From positions 372,001-436,000 of the forward strand of contig NZ_CP139559.1 of the NCBI RefSeq assembly GCF_034263275.1: 64,000 bases of DNA, written 5' to 3'. Made by a program: the position numbers and the translations under genes. The first letter of the stretch is position 1; each line of letters begins with the position of its first letter. The notes beneath the pieces are model-generated. The model worked only from the letters and a program-made list of their open reading frames with translations. It made no database searches and was not told the origin of the DNA. Below are positions 61,429 through 64,000 of this stretch, in pieces. The DNA is from Mucilaginibacter sp. cycad4. Its GTDB lineage: Bacteria; Bacteroidota; Bacteroidia; Sphingobacteriales; Sphingobacteriaceae.

Positions 61429-61821
61429 TTATTCAGATAGCTTTTTCAAAGCTGCCATCGCTCTTTCCGCATCCTTCTTAGCCACAAAAATATGATCATG
61501 ATAATAGGCCGCTACCACATTGCAGCTGATGTTTTCTTTTGCCAACGCGGTTGCAAAAGCAGCAGTAAGTCTGGTTGCCTCCAATGACGAATGAATAGTC
61601 AAAGTGATCCAGGCGGCAACGTAGTTATATTCGAGGTTTAGCTTATCGGCCGCTTCTTTTTTGAGAATGAGGGTGGTGGCTTCTTCCTCTTTAAAAAAGG
61701 CTATGACGTCGCAGGAGTTGATATTGTTTAATGATGTTGTTGTACTATAAACATAATCACCATCATTAAGCATTGGTGTCATGTTTTTTAAGAGCGTGTT
61801 GAGGTTGGTTTCTCCGATCAT
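61429..61821 (-). CDS. ACT-domain protein, COG3602/DUF2241 type
   Basis: The start is ATG 61821 (MIGETNLNTLLKNMTPMLND); the longer frame reads through a palindromic repeat. The 130-residue protein has two ACT-like halves: DGDYVYSTTTS...CDVIAFFKEEEATTLILKKEA and AAWITLTIHSSLEATRLTAAFATAL then ISCNVVAAYYHDHIFV. This matches the COG3602 family, small proteins predicted to bind amino acids or similar ligands; none has a clear function known to me. Upstream of pyrR on the same strand, 90 bp before it, so read-through is possible. Confidence 0.88.
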   Translation of the reverse strand: MIGETNLNTLLKNMTPMLNDGDYVYSTTTSLNNINSCDVIAFFKEEEATTLILKKEAADKLNLEYNYVAAWITLTIHSSLEATRLTAAFATALAKENISCNVVAAYYHDHIFVAKKDAERAMAALKKLSE

Positions 61822-61851
61822 ATGACAAATGTAAATCAAAAACAAGTCATT

Positions 61852-61919
61852 GCGAGGCACGAAGCAGTCGCACGGAAGCATAGCCGCCCTGTATAGCATG
61901 CGATTGCTTCGTACCTCGC
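61852..61919. repeat. Inverted repeat GCGAGGCACGAAGCAGTCGCA
   Basis: Arms 61852-61872 and 61899-61919 are complementary at 19 of 21 positions. The unit resembles the common GTCATTGCGAGG...AAGCAATC palindromes of Bacteroidota and other genomes. It lies between rpsA and the ACT-domain gene. Confidence 0.8.
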
Positions 61920-61937
61920 TCAGAAAAGTTTTTCCAA

Positions 61938-61969
61938 TAAAAAAGCCCCTCCGGAAACCGGAGGGGCTT
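61938..61969 (-). terminator. Terminator of rpsA
   Basis: A 12-bp stem AAGCCCCTCCGG/CCGGAGGGGCTT with an AAA loop, followed on the minus strand by a U-rich run, 22 bp beyond the rpsA stop. Confidence 0.9.
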
Positions 61970-61990
61970 GTATAAAGTGCTAAGCTAAAA

Positions 61991-63958
61991 TTATGCTTCT
62001 TCTTCAGAGCTGTTAGCAGCAGGTGCAGCCTTGCGGGCTTTGTTTTCAGCACCTTCCATTTGCTCTTTTAACTGAGCTAATACGCTAAGATCGCCTAAAG
62101 TTGATTTTTCAACAGAATCTTTCACTTTTTTCACCGCGTTAGTAGCAGCTTTTGCTTCTTTTTTACGGTTTTCAAATTCCTGTACGCGGGCATCAGCGCG
62201 GGCTTCTTCCCAGATACGTGAGTGTGAAATAACGATACGTTTGTTTTCTTTGTTAAATTCAATGATTTTGAATTCAGAAGCTTCTTCAGCTTTCAGGCTC
62301 TTGCCGTCTTCTTTAACCAGGTGTTTGGTTGGCGCAAAGCCTTCAACACCGTAAGGTAAAGCTACGATAGCACCTTTGTCGGTTACTTTAATAACGGTAC
62401 CTTCATGGATCGAGTCGATAGTGAAGATAGTTTCAAAAGTATCCCAAGGGTTTTCTTCAAGCTGTTTGTGGCCTAAGCTCAATTTGCGGTTTTCAACATC
62501 AAGTTCAAGTACAACCACGTTTAGTTTTTCACCAACTTTAGTGAATTCGTTAGGGTGGTTAACTTTTTTAGACCAAGAAAGGTCAGAGATGTGGATCAAG
62601 CCATCGATGCCGTCTTCCAGTTCAACAAACACACCAAAGTTGGTCATGTTTTTAACTGTAGCTACGTGCTGAGTACCAACTGCGTACCTTTCAGCAGCGT
62701 TTTGCCATGGATCTGGAGTTAATTGTTTAACACCTAATGACATTTTACGCTCTTCGCGATCTAAAGTCAATACTTGAGCTTCGATCTCGTCACCAACTTT
62801 CAGGAATTCCTGAGGGTTGCGCAGGTTTTGTGACCATGACATTTCTGATACGTGGATCAAACCTTCAACACCAGGGATGATTTCAAGGAATGCACCGTAA
62901 TCAGCAACGGTAACGATTTTACCTTTAACTTTTGAACCAACCTGAATTTCTTCAGAAAGGCTTTGCCAAGGGTGAGGGGTTAATTGTTTCAAGCCAAGAG
63001 CAATACGTTTTTTCTCGTCATCAAAGTCAAGAACAACAACGTTGATCTTTTGATCCAATGCCAAAATTTCACGTGGGTGCTCAATACGGCCCCATGAAAT
63101 ATCTGTAATGTGCAGTAAGCCGTCAACACCACCAAGGTCAATGAATACACCAAAGTCGGTAATGTTTTTAACGGTACCTTCCAATACCTGACCTTTTTCA
63201 AGGCGTGCAACAATTTCTGTTTTTTGATTTTCCAGATCGTCTTCGATAAGCACTTTATGTGATACCACAACGTTCTTGAATTCGTGGTTGATTTTAACAA
63301 CTTTGAATTCCATAGTTTTACCTACGTACACATCGTAATCCCTGATAGGTTTGATATCGATCTGTGAGCCAGGTAAGAAGGCTTCAACGCCCATAATGTC
63401 AACAATTAAACCACCTTTAGTACGGCTCTTTACAAAACCGGTGATGATCTCATCATTATCAAGGGCTGAATTAATGCGTTCCCATGATTTTTGAGTTTTT
63501 GCGCGTTTGCGTGAAAGTACTAACTGACCGTTAGCATCTTCCTGCGACTCAACAAAAACGTCAACTTTGTCACCGATTTTAAGATCTGGTGTGTCACGGA
63601 ATTCTGATACTGATACTAAACCGTCTGATTTGAAACCTACGTTAAGTACAACATCTTTGTTGTTAACGTTAACAACAGTACCGGTGATGATTTCGCCTTT
63701 GGTGATAGAGCTGAAAGTTCCATCATACAATTTCTCAAATTTCTCACGGTCGTCATCGCTGTAGTTACCAAATTTTTTGTCGTCAGCATCCCAGTCGAAA
63801 TCTTCGCTTGGTGTAGCCGCGATTTTTGATTTGATCTCTTCAATTGATATTGAATCAGCTTCTGATTCAATAGTTTCTTTTTCGCCAGCCGCTTTAACTG
63901 TACCCAGTTCAGCTTCTTTCGCTTTTAATTCTTTTTCTGCTTCTTGTTTTTTTGCCAT
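61991..63958 (-). CDS. rpsA: 30S ribosomal protein S1
   Basis: The 655-residue protein has an acidic/lysine-rich N-terminal tail (about 1-80), then six S1 RNA-binding repeats. They start near GEIITGTVVNVNNKDVVLNV, DEIITGFVKSRTKGGLIVDI, GQVLEGTVKNITDFGVFIDL, GSKVKGKIVTVADYGAFLEI, GTQHVATVKNMTNFGVFVEL and DSIHEGTVIKVTDKGAIVAL. A C-terminal tail of about 70 charged residues follows. It recruits mRNA to the 30S subunit, a key role in Bacteroidota where Shine-Dalgarno sites are rare. The start region is complete; its promoter lies mostly beyond the window edge. Confidence 0.97.
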   Translation of the reverse strand: MAKKQEAEKELKAKEAELGTVKAAGEKETIESEADSISIEEIKSKIAATPSEDFDWDADDKKFGNYSDDDREKFEKLYDGTFSSITKGEIITGTVVNVNNKDVVLNVGFKSDGLVSVSEFRDTPDLKIGDKVDVFVESQEDANGQLVLSRKRAKTQKSWERINSALDNDEIITGFVKSRTKGGLIVDIMGVEAFLPGSQIDIKPIRDYDVYVGKTMEFKVVKINHEFKNVVVSHKVLIEDDLENQKTEIVARLEKGQVLEGTVKNITDFGVFIDLGGVDGLLHITDISWGRIEHPREILALDQKINVVVLDFDDEKKRIALGLKQLTPHPWQSLSEEIQVGSKVKGKIVTVADYGAFLEIIPGVEGLIHVSEMSWSQNLRNPQEFLKVGDEIEAQVLTLDREERKMSLGVKQLTPDPWQNAAERYAVGTQHVATVKNMTNFGVFVELEDGIDGLIHISDLSWSKKVNHPNEFTKVGEKLNVVVLELDVENRKLSLGHKQLEENPWDTFETIFTIDSIHEGTVIKVTDKGAIVALPYGVEGFAPTKHLVKEDGKSLKAEEASEFKIIEFNKENKRIVISHSRIWEEARADARVQEFENRKKEAKAATNAVKKVKDSVEKSTLGDLSVLAQLKEQMEGAENKARKAAPAANSSEEEA

Positions 63959-64000
63959 TAAATAATTTTTCTCCTTTTCCCAATTTGTTAATTGGGACTG

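Noticed and set aside
61822..62052. N-terminal extension of the ACT-domain protein
   Set aside because: The extra 77 codons read through the palindromic repeat at 61852-61919, and homologues begin at MIGET-type sequence.

Overview
The window is a chromosomal stretch of a Bacteroidota bacterium, most likely family Sphingobacteriaceae and probably Mucilaginibacter or a close relative (inference from gene content, not from a marker tree). The signs are SusC/SusD pairs, a type IX secretion plug protein, a lipoprotein TamA (TamL), a split Kdp sensor, Bacteroidota -7 promoter boxes (TAnnTTTG) close to start codons instead of Shine-Dalgarno sites, and many lipoproteins. There is no prophage, no CRISPR array and no transposase gene.

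Layout. 1-5.2 kb: the tail of a GH30 glycosidase, a secreted endonuclease/exonuclease/phosphatase-fold enzyme, purU, two small lipoproteins, a DUF998 membrane protein and pyrD. 5.2-16 kb: housekeeping and envelope genes, namely tRNA-Cys with a 57-residue basic protein, a TrmH-type methyltransferase overlapping head-to-head with tamL, a cupin, a Tat-exported SGNH hydrolase, an ABC-F ATPase, the T9SS Plug protein, an acyl-CoA thioesterase and a YqaE/Pmp3 peptide. 16-25.8 kb: a potassium-uptake island. An NtrC-type sigma-54 response regulator precedes two tiny membrane peptides (the second is KdpF), KdpA, KdpB, KdpC, a KdpD N-terminal half without kinase, and a separate PAS/HAMP histidine kinase. 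A fitting -24/-12 promoter lies in front of the first peptide. 25.8-46.6 kb: carbohydrate and redox functions. A Nudix-type regulator diverges from a GH3 glucosidase, followed by SusC-SusD and a tight run of four lipoprotein genes (FG-GAP/ASPIC protein, vanadium haloperoxidase, two paralogous CxxCH + FG-GAP proteins), then a GH2 enzyme. 46.8-59.3 kb: flavin amine oxidase, a ParE/RelE-type toxin-antitoxin pair, GH8 and LysR genes that overlap, a divergent TolC-RND-MFP efflux operon, a beta-lactamase-fold hydrolase and a frameshifted membrane protein. 59.3-64 kb: pyrR and pyrB separated by a small cassette, an ACT-domain protein and rpsA.

The most unusual property is the density of short palindromic repeats. 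At least eight families occupy intergenic space, and one has inserted in frame into kdpB. The clearest is a 515-bp cassette between pyrR and pyrB: a four-helix-bundle gene bounded by 34-bp inverted repeats (33/34 identical), with a solo copy of the repeat 43 kb away. A second shared signal, GTGTA-N5-TACAC, occurs at three promoter regions (bglX, susC, tolC). The haloperoxidase/CxxCH lipoprotein run beside SusCD is the best candidate for a poorly described functional system.
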